From Pontibacter sp. FD36 (GTDB taxonomy: Bacteria > Bacteroidota > Bacteroidia > Cytophagales > Hymenobacteraceae): 64,000 nucleotides of DNA. Where the stretch lies: the NCBI RefSeq assembly GCF_015686655.1, contig NZ_JADPMP010000010.1, positions 178,621-242,620 on the forward strand, in the 5' to 3' direction. Positions 53,571 through 62,740 of this stretch are shown here, one piece after another (position 1 is the first letter of the stretch; each line of letters begins with the position of its first letter). Made by a program: the position numbers and the translations under genes. The notes beneath the pieces are model-generated. The model saw only the letters and a program-made list of their open reading frames with translations, was not told the origin of the DNA and searched no databases.

Positions 53571-54515
53571 ATGAAACATCAACTGAACAAATTCCTTAAG
53601 AAACTCGCACTAATGCTATCGCTTGTTTTTGCTACTGACTTTGGTATTGGAAATTTGCTAGAACACTTCTACTTCCGGATGGGCCCATCTGCGCCGGAAT
53701 ACAACACTACCTATGCGCTTAACAAGGCAGAGGAAGACATTCTTGTATTTGGATCTTCGCGAGCACAGCACCACTACGACCCGACCCCATTTGAGGAAAA
53801 CTTAAATAAAACCTTTTACAACACCGGCCAGGATGGACAGGGCATTCTGTACTCGTATGTGGTGCTGAAGAGTATACTGCAGCGTTCCCAAAAGCCCCGG
53901 ATTATTCTACTAGACTTGAACCCGAATGAATTTCATGCCCACCAGGATGATTACGACCGATTGTCAGAACTGCTCCCCTACTACCACTCCAATAAAGCGG
54001 TGAAAGAGGTGGTAGACCTTAAAAGCAACTTTGAGTATCTTAAGGCACAGTCTTATTTATACCGCTACAACTCGCTTCCCCTTACTATCATTATGCATAA
54101 CTTGTCTTTAGAAGAGGACAATACAGAGAAGGGCTTTGAGCCTATACCTGATCAGGTATGGACAGAAGAACTGCAAACGTATACGGAAGAAGAGCAGATA
54201 GACAGTACAGAAGTCAGGCTTTTTAAAAACTTTCTGGAAGCTGCCCAAAAAGCCAATTGCGAGGTATATGTCATTATATCGCCCTCTTACCGCAAGTATA
54301 GCCAGGAAACCCTGAGCATCCAGCTCGCAGAAGAGATTTGCGAAGATTTGGGTGTAAACATGCTCGACTATAATCAGGATGCTCATTTTCTGAAAAACAG
54401 ATCGCTTTTCGTAGACCCAACACACCTTAATGAAGATGGCGCCGAGATATACTCTAAAATAATTGCCTCCAAACTAACAGCAGCCAACATAAAACTAATA
54501 ACTGGCTTACACTAA
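53571..54515 (+). CDS. SGNH-hydrolase-like O-acetyl transfer partner
   Basis: The 314-residue product starts with an N-terminal membrane or signal segment (LALMLSLVFATDFGIGNLL). It has a GDS/GSSR-type block (ILVFGSSRAQHHYDP, about residues 60-74), RIILLDLNPNEF, and a late DPTHLNEDGAEIYS (about 284-297). The DxxH pair with the early Ser is the SGNH/DUF1574-like catalytic layout. It is similar in logic to AlgJ/AlgX/PatB and would move the acetyl from the MBOAT protein to the polymer. It is translationally close to the MBOAT gene. Confidence 0.8.
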   Translation: MKHQLNKFLKKLALMLSLVFATDFGIGNLLEHFYFRMGPSAPEYNTTYALNKAEEDILVFGSSRAQHHYDPTPFEENLNKTFYNTGQDGQGILYSYVVLKSILQRSQKPRIILLDLNPNEFHAHQDDYDRLSELLPYYHSNKAVKEVVDLKSNFEYLKAQSYLYRYNSLPLTIIMHNLSLEEDNTEKGFEPIPDQVWTEELQTYTEEEQIDSTEVRLFKNFLEAAQKANCEVYVIISPSYRKYSQETLSIQLAEEICEDLGVNMLDYNQDAHFLKNRSLFVDPTHLNEDGAEIYSKIIASKLTAANIKLITGLH

Positions 54516-54561
54516 TTGCCGATCCAAAATCTATAGTTATACCCCTTATATATTTAAACCG

Positions 54562-56394
54562 ATGTGTGGAATAGCAGGAATAATTCAGTTTGAAAACAAA
54601 ACACCCCAAGAAACAGCTTTGCGAAACATGATGCAGCGAATGAAGCATCGTGGTCCGGATGATAACGGGGTCTTTATAGAAGATAAGGTAGGTTTAGGTT
54701 TTGTAAGGTTAAGCATTATTGATTTGTCACCGGACGGGCACCAACCTATGGTGTCGGATGACGGCAGGTATGTGCTTGTCTTTAATGGGGAGATTTTTAA
54801 CTATGTCGAGCTCAGAGAAGAGCTCTCTCAAAAAGGGGTAAAATTCAAGACCAAGACAGACACAGAGGTCCTTCTCAATTCCTACATCTATTGGGGAGAG
54901 CAATGCATGCATCACTTTAATGGCATGTGGGCCTTCGCTATTTATGACCGGGTAAATAAGTCTGTGTTCGCGTCGAGAGACCGTTTCGGTATCAAACCCT
55001 TTTATTACCTGCAAACTGACTCCTCTTTTGCTTTCTGCTCTGAAATCCCGCCATTACTCACCTTGCTGGAAAACAGACCGACACCGAACCAGCAAAGCAT
55101 ATTCGACTACCTGGCTTTCAGCAGAACAGACCAAAATGAAAACACATTTTTCAACGAAGTTAAAAAGCTGCAGCATGGCTGTAAACTCTCTGTAACAGAT
55201 GGGCATGTAACAATAGACAAGTGGTATCACTTAAAAGAAAGAGTGGCTGACACAGAAGCATTTAATGACCCCGAAGAATACCGGGAATTACTCGCTTCGT
55301 CCATCAAACTCAGGCTTAGGAGCGATGTGCCCGTTGGTGTTTGCCTGAGCGGAGGGCTGGACTCATCCAGCATTGTTTCTGTATTGCTGAAGGACTTTAA
55401 TAAAACAGATCTGAACACCTTTTCAGCAGTATATGAAGATGGGCAGTTTGGCGATGAAAAGCGATTTATACACGAGTATAAGGCCACTCTGCAAAATATG
55501 CACTATACCTCACCCAGTGCTTATACTTTACAAAACGACCTGCACGACTTTGTAAGAGCACACGCAGAGCCGCTCCCATCCACTTCCCCCTACGCCCAGT
55601 ACAAGGTAATGGAACTGGCTAAAGGCAATGTTGTAGTAACATTAGACGGGCAGGGCGCTGATGAGAAGCTGGCTGGCTACCACTACTTCTTTGGTTTCTA
55701 CTTTAAAGATTTGCTTCGATCGGCCAGGCTTGGCAGGTTGAGCGGTGAGGTATACCATTATATGGCCAGACACAGGAGTTTGTATGGCTTAAAGGCTTTC
55801 ATCTACTTCATGCTCCCAGAAAACTCCAGAACCTCGCTGCGGGTAGATGAAAAAGGATACATGGAAACTGCTTTTGTGGACAGGTATAGCAAATCAAACG
55901 CTATTGCAGGGCAGTTGTACGGCTCCAACACTTTAAAAGACTCGCTGCTCGATCACTTCGAAAACAAACTGGAGCATTTGCTTAAATGGGAAGACATCAA
56001 CTCCATGCATTATTCACTGGAGGCCCGAGTGCCGTTCCTTGATTACCGGTTAGTAGAGAAAACGCTGGCAAGTTCCGATAACTGGTCTATACGCAACGGC
56101 ATCACCAAGTATATTCTAAGGGAAGCTATGAGAGGCACGCTTCCGGAAAAAATACGCCTGCGCCAGGATAAAATGGGCTTTGGTACACCGCAGGATGAGT
56201 GGTTCAGAGAGCCTGCTTGGCAAAAAACAATCACAGATTTACTACAGAGCGATTCCTTTAAAGCACGAGGCATTATTAACCCAAGTATAGCACTGAGGAA
56301 GTATAATGAGCATTTGGACGGCAAAACCAATATTGCAAAAGAGATTTGGAAATGGATACACCTTGAGCTGTGGTTCCGTGAGTTCATTGATTAG
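54562..56394 (+). CDS. asnB: Asparagine synthase-like glutamine amidotransferase
   Basis: The 610-residue product begins MCGIAGIIQFENKTP, with the catalytic Cys2 exposed after Met removal. It has the Ntn-type glutaminase domain (residues 1-200; RMKHRGPDDNG, FNGEIFNYVELREELS) and the ATP-pyrophosphatase synthetase domain with SGGLDSSSI (about 263-271). The length and both domains are as in AsnB. In polysaccharide loci such enzymes are often recruited to amidate a uronic acid rather than to make asparagine. Either role is possible here; the context favours polymer modification, but this is inference. Confidence 0.88.
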   Translation: MCGIAGIIQFENKTPQETALRNMMQRMKHRGPDDNGVFIEDKVGLGFVRLSIIDLSPDGHQPMVSDDGRYVLVFNGEIFNYVELREELSQKGVKFKTKTDTEVLLNSYIYWGEQCMHHFNGMWAFAIYDRVNKSVFASRDRFGIKPFYYLQTDSSFAFCSEIPPLLTLLENRPTPNQQSIFDYLAFSRTDQNENTFFNEVKKLQHGCKLSVTDGHVTIDKWYHLKERVADTEAFNDPEEYRELLASSIKLRLRSDVPVGVCLSGGLDSSSIVSVLLKDFNKTDLNTFSAVYEDGQFGDEKRFIHEYKATLQNMHYTSPSAYTLQNDLHDFVRAHAEPLPSTSPYAQYKVMELAKGNVVVTLDGQGADEKLAGYHYFFGFYFKDLLRSARLGRLSGEVYHYMARHRSLYGLKAFIYFMLPENSRTSLRVDEKGYMETAFVDRYSKSNAIAGQLYGSNTLKDSLLDHFENKLEHLLKWEDINSMHYSLEARVPFLDYRLVEKTLASSDNWSIRNGITKYILREAMRGTLPEKIRLRQDKMGFGTPQDEWFREPAWQKTITDLLQSDSFKARGIINPSIALRKYNEHLDGKTNIAKEIWKWIHLELWFREFID

Positions 56395-56472
56395 ACAGAT
56401 ATAGTCAATGCATTGTTATAATCAGATTTATTCATTAAAAATAATACAGGAGACCTCGCTTTGGAAAAGAAG

Positions 56473-57432
56473 ATGAAAGTACTGTTTGTGTCGTCAGGCA
56501 ACTCTAAAGCCTTTGATATTGCACCCTTCATAAAAGTTCAGGGAGAATCATTGAGGGAAAAGCAAATTGATATAGAATACTTTAAAATTACTGGAAAAGG
56601 GTTCTCTGGCTACCTTTCGAATGTTAAATTACTGAAGGAACAATTGAAATCGAACGAGTTCGACGTGATACATGCCCATTTTACACTTTCGGCTTGGGTA
56701 GTGGTGCTAGCTATGCCCCGAGTTCCGGTGGTGCTGTCTCTTATGGGAGATGACGCCCGCGGAAGAGTAAGGAAGCTTGTTAAAAACAGGGTGTATATTA
56801 ATTTTTTTACTTTTTCGACGCTATTGATTCAACCATTTGTAAAGAAAATCATCTCAAAATCTCCCAATCTCGAAAAATTCGTTTGGCAGAAAAAAAAGTC
56901 GTACTTATTGCCAAATGGCGTTGATGTGCAAAAGTTTTGCCCAACAGAGCAGGATTTTCGAGAAGAATTAGGCTTGATCAAAGATAAAAAATATGTTTTA
57001 TTTCTTGGGAATACCCAAGACCCGACAAAAAACTTTCAGTTATTAAACGCGACGAGAGAAAAACTGGCGCTGCATGGTATTGAGATTGTCTCGCCCTATC
57101 CAATTCCCCATCAGCAGGTTTTCAAGTATTTAAATTCTGTTGATGTACTTGTGATGTGCTCTCTCGACGAAGGCTCTCCTAATGTAGTTAAAGAAGGTAT
57201 GGCCTGCAATTGCAAAGGTGTTTTTACTGATGTTGGGGATGTACGTTATCTGGTTAACAACACACCAGGCTATGCTATTACGGATTTTGATGCTGACGAT
57301 CTTACACAAAAGATACTGGAGGTGATGGAAATGGACACTTGCAAAGGCAGACAGAGGCTTTTGGATCTTAAGTTAGACTTACCTACAGTAGCCGATAAAC
57401 TGAAAAGAATATATCAGGAAGCGCAAGCTTGA
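56473..57432 (+). CDS. Glycosyltransferase, GT4-like
   Basis: The 319-residue product begins MKVLFVSSGNSKAFDIAPFI and has VIHAHFTLSAWVVVLAMPR. The donor-side block follows: LLPNGVDVQKFCPTEQDF, YVLFLGNTQDPTKNFQLLNA and VLVMCSLDEGSPNVVKEGMACNC. The E-x7-E-like pattern is SLDEGSPNVVKEGM. The upstream TTG adds four residues; the ATG is preferred. It is the last plus-strand gene of the biosynthetic locus, convergent with the lyase-like gene. Confidence 0.85.
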   Translation: MKVLFVSSGNSKAFDIAPFIKVQGESLREKQIDIEYFKITGKGFSGYLSNVKLLKEQLKSNEFDVIHAHFTLSAWVVVLAMPRVPVVLSLMGDDARGRVRKLVKNRVYINFFTFSTLLIQPFVKKIISKSPNLEKFVWQKKKSYLLPNGVDVQKFCPTEQDFREELGLIKDKKYVLFLGNTQDPTKNFQLLNATREKLALHGIEIVSPYPIPHQQVFKYLNSVDVLVMCSLDEGSPNVVKEGMACNCKGVFTDVGDVRYLVNNTPGYAITDFDADDLTQKILEVMEMDTCKGRQRLLDLKLDLPTVADKLKRIYQEAQA

Positions 57433-57526
57433 TCATCCAGTGCTTATCTACATCTATCACTAACATTCCATTGAACACATGGCCAATTAAAGCTTTTAGC
57501 TAATTGATTTTATCTGGTAAAGGCGT

Positions 57527-58327
57527 TTAGGAAGAGATCATATCAGTCAGTTTAGTGCCTGCCCTTCCCACCTGTATGTTATCGAAGTATAGTACGCGTT
57601 TATCGGTAGTGGTCTTTTCCTTAGCCCAATCTGACTTATATATACCCAGTTTCAACTTTGGCATTCCCCCTTCGTTGTACATGTTCCCTCCCTTTCGCGA
57701 GAGTAACTTTTTGCCATCTATCCAAACCTCAGTGAGGCCGTCAGAGTCATAAGAATGCACCATATGTACCACAATACTGATCCACTTGTTCTTTTTTATT
57801 GGGCCTAGGTCCACCTTATCCTTCTCCTCCTGTTCATTGCGGACTGTTATCCTAAGGCGACCGTTTTTTGTACGGATGGAGGCCGACGGGCTGCCCATTC
57901 CGCTCTGATGCCATTGCGTGATACACTCGTCATCCTTCTCGTCCACAAAGCCGTCCGAAGGAAAGTAAACTTCATAAGCGTACCACATTTCTCTTTCTAA
58001 ATTACCTTTGACCACCGTCACCTCTGCACGGCGACTACCCTTTACGTCAGGATCGCTCTGGCGGAGCTCAAAACGTGCTGCTTTGCCATTACCCTTTGGC
58101 CTTTTTACTATATTTAGAGAGTGGGGGGCGCCCAGTTCAAGGCTGTAGAAAGAAGAGAGCGGGTTACTACCCTCGAAGCTTTGGCTGAAGACAAGGGAAG
58201 CCGTGGTCAGGCTCGTAGATTCAACTCCATTCGATGTCTCAAGCTTTTCAAAATACTGTTGTACGTTTAACAGTAACAGGAGACATATCACACAAAATAC
58301 GAGAATTTTATTAAAGTTTGGCATCAT
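57527..58327 (-). CDS. Heparin-lyase-I-like polysaccharide lyase, copy 1
   Basis: The 266-residue product has an N-terminal hydrophobic anchor or signal (LVFCVICLLLLLNV) and a jelly-roll lyase-like domain. Diagnostic blocks are FSQSFEGSNPLSSFYSLELG, ARFELRQSDPDVKGSRRAEV, WYAYEVYFPSDGFVDEKDDE, ITQWHQSGMGSPSASI, HMVHSYDSDGLTEVWIDG and KLKLGIYKSDWAKE. This pattern matches the Polysacc_lyase family (PF14099-type; heparin lyase I and glucuronan lyases). It would cleave uronic-acid-containing chains. The two-codon choice of start (MMPNF) follows from the gene downstream. Its full-length paralogue lies 1.8 kb away. Confidence 0.8.
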   Translation of the reverse strand: MMPNFNKILVFCVICLLLLLNVQQYFEKLETSNGVESTSLTTASLVFSQSFEGSNPLSSFYSLELGAPHSLNIVKRPKGNGKAARFELRQSDPDVKGSRRAEVTVVKGNLEREMWYAYEVYFPSDGFVDEKDDECITQWHQSGMGSPSASIRTKNGRLRITVRNEQEEKDKVDLGPIKKNKWISIVVHMVHSYDSDGLTEVWIDGKKLLSRKGGNMYNEGGMPKLKLGIYKSDWAKEKTTTDKRVLYFDNIQVGRAGTKLTDMISS

Positions 58328-58379
58328 AATAGTCTGGATTAGCAGTCGTATAAATGTTCCAGAAATGGCAATTCTTCTA

Positions 58380-59354
58380 CTATGACATTTTAACATGCAC
58401 ATTACTAGCCGTAGGGTACACTGGTTCTCTTATGCTATCCTTACTACTTTTAAAAATTTTCTTTAAGCTGCGTACCGTTGGGTGCCACACACCAACCATT
58501 CGACAGATATTCTCGGCTAATGAAGCGCCTTCTAGCAAACCAATTCGTGGAATCTCGTATTTGTGAGTCAGTTGAGATTTGGTTAAATAGGTAGGCACAT
58601 TCGAAAAGGCCAATCTATATCCCTGCTCTTTTAGTGCCCTAACCTCACGCTGACCATAATCTCCATTAGGATATGCGAAATAAGAAACTTCCTTGTTAAT
58701 CCATTTCTCAAGTTTCTTCTTAGAGAAACTAATTTCATGGTATAACTCTGCATCCTCGCAATTTACAAGAATGGGATGCGAGTGGGTATGGCCACCAATT
58801 GTAACTACTGACGATCTGGAGATTCGTTTTATTTGCTCAACCGTCATTGCCTCTCTTGGAATATTAGCGTATTTTTTAAGTTTTTCTACAATTGCAAGTC
58901 GTTCTACATTAGGCAGTTGTTTTAATGTTGCTACCCTGTTCTTAGAATTATTTTTAATACTCTTGTTTACATAGGACCACCAATAAGCTCCTTCTTCCAC
59001 TGCCTGAGTCGATACAAATATGGTTACAGGGACTTCATACTTAGCTGCTATTTCTACAATATTCTGTTCATTTGGCTGCCAACCATCATCCACAGTCAAC
59101 AGCACACTGCTCTTTGGAAATTGCATTTCGTTATTAACAATCCTTTCTAGATCGTTAATAGTTAAAAAATTAAACTTCTGTTTAATCAGCCATTTTATAC
59201 AAGCTTCAAACTCTCGCTTTGTGGGGTTATGAGAATAAATCGAAAGTATATAATCACCATTCAAAGCTCTCATTTTCGCCTTCTTTACAAAGCCAAAATT
59301 GATAAGTGCTTTTGCCAGAAACCAGGCACAGAGATTTCTGAAATTAAAGTCCAT
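58380..59354 (-). CDS. Polysaccharide deacetylase (NodB-like)
   Basis: The 324-residue product has the carbohydrate esterase 4 motifs. SVLLTVDDGW carries the Asp pair (Asp89-Asp90) and IGGHTHSHP the zinc histidines. The later YFAYPNGDYG is typical of the family. The N-terminus (NFRNLCAWFLAKALINFGFV) is a weak anchor. It would remove N- or O-acetyl groups from a polymer. It is located between two lyase-like genes on the same strand, with about 50 bases to the downstream one, and probably forms part of the same unit. The longer frame upstream is not supported. Confidence 0.85.
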   Translation of the reverse strand: MDFNFRNLCAWFLAKALINFGFVKKAKMRALNGDYILSIYSHNPTKREFEACIKWLIKQKFNFLTINDLERIVNNEMQFPKSSVLLTVDDGWQPNEQNIVEIAAKYEVPVTIFVSTQAVEEGAYWWSYVNKSIKNNSKNRVATLKQLPNVERLAIVEKLKKYANIPREAMTVEQIKRISRSSVVTIGGHTHSHPILVNCEDAELYHEISFSKKKLEKWINKEVSYFAYPNGDYGQREVRALKEQGYRLAFSNVPTYLTKSQLTHKYEIPRIGLLEGASLAENICRMVGVWHPTVRSLKKIFKSSKDSIREPVYPTASNVHVKMS

Positions 59355-60055
59355 AGGTAGTATTATAAGTAAACGTTTGCTGAAAAAAGTATTTAAAAAA
59401 TAAATCTGTTGTACTAACTTTCTTCCATCTCGTTGCTGTCCGGTAATCTTGTTTATCACCAGAGCTCTACACGATAATATCTACAAGAGAATTACAGTAC
59501 TTCAGTATGGAGTTATAGTTATGCACCTTAATTGGCTCCTTTCTGCCCCTTCTTTGGACTGAATCCAGTGGCAGCAAACCAATCTTAAACTTTGCACCTT
59601 CAAAATAGACTAGAACCTTTGAACTTTACCTCAAAAAAAATAGTGTATAAGTTTCTCATCCATAATGCATCTTAAATATTTAAACTAAACTCTTCGTGAT
59701 TCACTCCTAATGTCACATCCTGGTTGAATCTTAAAACCTAAAGAGCAATTAGCAGGGCTAATATAGATTCTACTTGAAAACTCAGAGAATTTGATAAATT
59801 TTGCCTTTAATGTTTAGACTTGATAATTTATTTCTACAGAAGCCATTTGATCTTTTATACCCCCTAAATATCATTACTAAATTTATAAAATTTTGTTTTA
59901 TTTTATTATTCTATTTGTATTACTTTTAGTGTCTCTGCTAGCTTTCATGGTATTACTCGTCAATAATATGTACGTATCATAATTATTTCTAATAGCATAC
60001 ATGTGGATTACACATTTATGTTATTATATGTATGAACATTTATTAAACTCTTCTA
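59355..60055. other. AT-rich intergenic region
   Basis: About 700 bases hold no credible gene, only very AT-rich DNA with many short A and T runs. It contains the promoter region of the deacetylase unit. No repeat or structured RNA is evident apart from the terminator at its right edge. Confidence 0.5.
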
Positions 60056-60097
60056 AATAAAAAAAGCAGCTATATATAGCTGCTTTTTTTATTTAGA
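60056..60097. terminator. Terminator hairpin with palindromic core
   Basis: AAAAAAAGCAGCTA / TAGCTGCTTTTTTT forms a long perfect palindrome with A-run and T-run. It serves as terminator of the copy 2 lyase gene, which ends about 75 bases away. Confidence 0.85.
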
Positions 60098-60173
60098 TCA
60101 AGATTACCAACCAGTCAAGGTCTAATCCGATTTTAAGACAATAAGATTCTATAATTGTCGAATTTATAAATGC

Positions 60174-61484
60174 TTATTTCGTGATTGTGAAGGTATACGT
60201 TACCGGCGTTCCAGCTGATCCTGACCCTTTTGCCTGTGTGTAAGGAGTAGCTGTTAGGGTGTAGGTACCGGCTGGCAAGGTAGTATTGCCGTAGTAGTAA
60301 TTACCTTTTCCATCATCACCGAACAGTGCATGGGGAGCTGCATTATCAATATAAGTATGCGACTTAGCACCTCTTAGTTCGAATTTAACGCTACCTACAG
60401 ACGAGCCTAGGTTGGCACGGAAGTTTACTTTCTGGCTTCCCATCTGATGGAAGCTGATCTTGCTACCATTTGTCAGGGTAGCAACGTCTCTCTCTGTCTG
60501 GGCATTTACAACAGTCAGGCTAGTTATTTGATTGCCCGTACCAGGCTGCACTGGTGCTGGTGTAGGAGCCGGTGCTGGCGTAGGAGCCGGTGCTGGCGTA
60601 GGAGCCGGTGCTGGCGTAGGAGCCGGCGCTGGCGTAGGAGTCGGTGCTGGCGTAGGAGTCGGTACAGGAGCCGTAGATGACGAAGAAGAAGTCATGTCAG
60701 ACAATTTGGTACCTGCTTTACCTACTTTGATGTTATCGAAGTATAGCACGCGCTTATCAGTAGTGGTTTTCTGATCAGCCCAAGTAGACTTGTACACACC
60801 CAGTTTCAACTTAGGAAGTCCACCTTTGCTATAAAGGTTACCACCCTTGCGGGAAAGTACTTGTTTGCCATCGATCCAAACCTCACTCAGGCCATCTGAT
60901 CCGTGAGAGTGTACCATGTGCACAACAATGTTAAGCCACTTATTTTTAGTTATCGGACCTAAGTCCACTTTTTCTTTTTTACTCTGCTCATTACGTACCG
61001 TCATTATAATACGGCCGTTCGCTGTGCGGATGGAGGCAGATGGGCTGCCCATGTCGCTCTGGTGAAACTGCGTGATACACTCGTCGTCTTTTTCGTCTAC
61101 GAAACCGTCAGCAGGGAAATAAACGTCATAAGCGTACCACATCTCCTTCTGTATTTCGTTCGATTCAACTACTGTTACCTCGGCGCGGCGGCTGCCTTTT
61201 ACCTCAGGGTCATTCTGGCGCAGCTCGAAGCGGGCTGCCTTGCCACCACCACCAATACGGTCAACTACATTAAGAGAGTGGGATGAACCCAGCTCAAGGC
61301 CATGAAAGGTGTTTAGCGGCTTGCTGCCTTCAAAGTTCTCACTGAAGAGCATACTAGCAGTCGCATGGGCCACTGACTCAACTCCCATCGATGGGCTAAT
61401 TTCTTCTAATTCTTTCTGCTCACAAGACACTGTTATTGCAGCTAAAAGTACTGGTGTTAGTAAATAACGAAACTTGAAATTCAT
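60174..61484 (-). CDS. Heparin-lyase-I-like lipoprotein with Pro-rich linker, copy 2
   Basis: The 436-residue product has a lipoprotein signal (LLAAITVSCEQK, Cys21) and the same jelly-roll lyase-like domain as copy 1 (ELRQNDPEVKGSRRAEV, WYAYDVYFPADGFVDEKDDE, FHQSDMGSPSASI, DKRVLYFDNIKVGKAG). A repetitive linker of about 50 residues, P-T-P-A-P-T-P type, follows, and a C-terminal domain of about 115 residues that resembles an Ig-like or carbohydrate-binding beta sandwich. The linker is encoded by about six tandem 18-bp units. It would be an outer-membrane anchored lyase that can reach out from the cell surface. Confidence 0.85.
   Translation of the reverse strand: MNFKFRYLLTPVLLAAITVSCEQKELEEISPSMGVESVAHATASMLFSENFEGSKPLNTFHGLELGSSHSLNVVDRIGGGGKAARFELRQNDPEVKGSRRAEVTVVESNEIQKEMWYAYDVYFPADGFVDEKDDECITQFHQSDMGSPSASIRTANGRIIMTVRNEQSKKEKVDLGPITKNKWLNIVVHMVHSHGSDGLSEVWIDGKQVLSRKGGNLYSKGGLPKLKLGVYKSTWADQKTTTDKRVLYFDNIKVGKAGTKLSDMTSSSSSTAPVPTPTPAPTPTPAPAPTPAPAPTPAPAPTPAPAPTPAPVQPGTGNQITSLTVVNAQTERDVATLTNGSKISFHQMGSQKVNFRANLGSSVGSVKFELRGAKSHTYIDNAAPHALFGDDGKGNYYYGNTTLPAGTYTLTATPYTQAKGSGSAGTPVTYTFTITK
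60546..60671. repeat. Tandem 18-bp repeats coding the Pro-rich linker
   Basis: About six to seven units like GGAGCCGGTGCTGGCGTA, read on the plus strand, encode the minus-strand Ala-Pro-Thr-Pro linker of the copy 2 lyase. The near identity suggests recent slippage, so the unit count may vary between strains. Confidence 0.8.
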
Positions 61485-62740
61485 TTTGGTTTGGCTAAAG
61501 TTGTTAATAATTTAATTGTACTATTATTATAAAATATCTTTTTCAACAAAGTTAAAATCGATTATGGAATTCATTCTGTAGATTGTTAGCAACTAAGACT
61601 TTTATAAAAGTTCACTCTTTAAAAGTTTAATCATAGGCTTACATAGACAGCTAAAATTCAACATATAAACATCCATCATTAGAGAACTGAAAAGCAATTA
61701 ACAATTGTACATTTCATCCATATGACTGTCACAAATGTAAAGGATCAATAAGTTAATTTCAAAATGCATAATGCCTAAAAGGGCTTAAATTATTGTTATT
61801 TCATATTTTATATTAAAAAAGTTAATTTAAAATCAGATTTATGCCGAAACTTTTATGAAACGGATTCGTTAGACAATTTTTAGTGTTTGTATTATTTTTA
61901 TCTATTTTATAAGATGAATTTAAGATTACTTAACCCATAAATGTCTTATGATCAAAAGTATACAATCGCAATTAACTATAAAAATTTTCAATTATATATA
62001 TTAATAAATATACAAGCCATAAATAGAATCAAAATAAACTTTTAGCCAATTGGACAAATATCAGCCAAAGTCATTTTACATACATGATGGCTTCCATCAA
62101 ACTATAAATCTGTTATTGTATATAAATTTTGTTATATATAAAACTCGATTTAGAGGCTAGGAACTATTTATAAAAAAATTTATAACAATATTAAGAAATA
62201 GCTATATAGTTAAGGCGCATCATACGTCTTGTTTTTTAGCTTCATTTTTCCCCTTGATGGGATAAAGGGTAAGAAACTGGCTGGATCCAACACAATTGAT
62301 AACGATTCTCCTGTGTTTATTCCAATAAGGAGTTACCAGTTTGGTTAAGATCTATCTAAATTTTGTTAATCTCAATTTCTAGTTAAGCTTCATCCCTTCA
62401 CATTTCTTTTAACAGTATCCTTGATTTCTCAACTAGAACGATTTGCAAGTATGATTGAAATTAAAGGTATAATCTAGGTCAGGATAATTCAGAAAACATG
62501 CAACGAAGCAGGTTTTCTAAAAAAATTCTATAATTATTGTAACTTTTTTTTAAAATAATAATATAAGGGTTATAACCAAAATTATGGAATCGGCTGATAA
62601 GTAAGCACATACAAAAGGCCCTATATCCTAAGCTGCTAAAGGCAAAAAACTTGATCTTATTATCACTCTTTTATAATAGTTCTTTACAACTATATCGCAA
62701 CTCCAAAAAATACTTATGCAAGAAATTTAACTCTAAGAAT
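61485..62740. other. Long AT-rich intergenic region
   Basis: About 1.25 kb of very AT-rich DNA between divergent genes holds no ORF worth reporting, no tRNA, and no clear repeat. It is the largest gap in the window. A CCCCTTGATGGGATAAAGGG block near 62250 and a pair of AGGTATAATC-like motifs are noted without explanation. It may carry long leaders or regulatory sites for the flanking surface proteins. Confidence 0.45.

Noticed and set aside
1..56000. TATACCTG octamer as part of a promoter
   Set aside because: Most copies are inside genes in both orientations, and the phylum's promoter boxes (TTTG / TAnnTTTG) are different.
60546..60671. Possible CRISPR array
   Set aside because: The 18-bp repeats are contiguous without spacers and are in frame with the lyase linker.
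60532..60774. Plus-strand Gly/Ala/Val-rich ORF over the linker repeats
   Set aside because: It is only the antisense reading of the tandem 18-bp units that encode the Pro-rich linker of the lyase on the minus strand.
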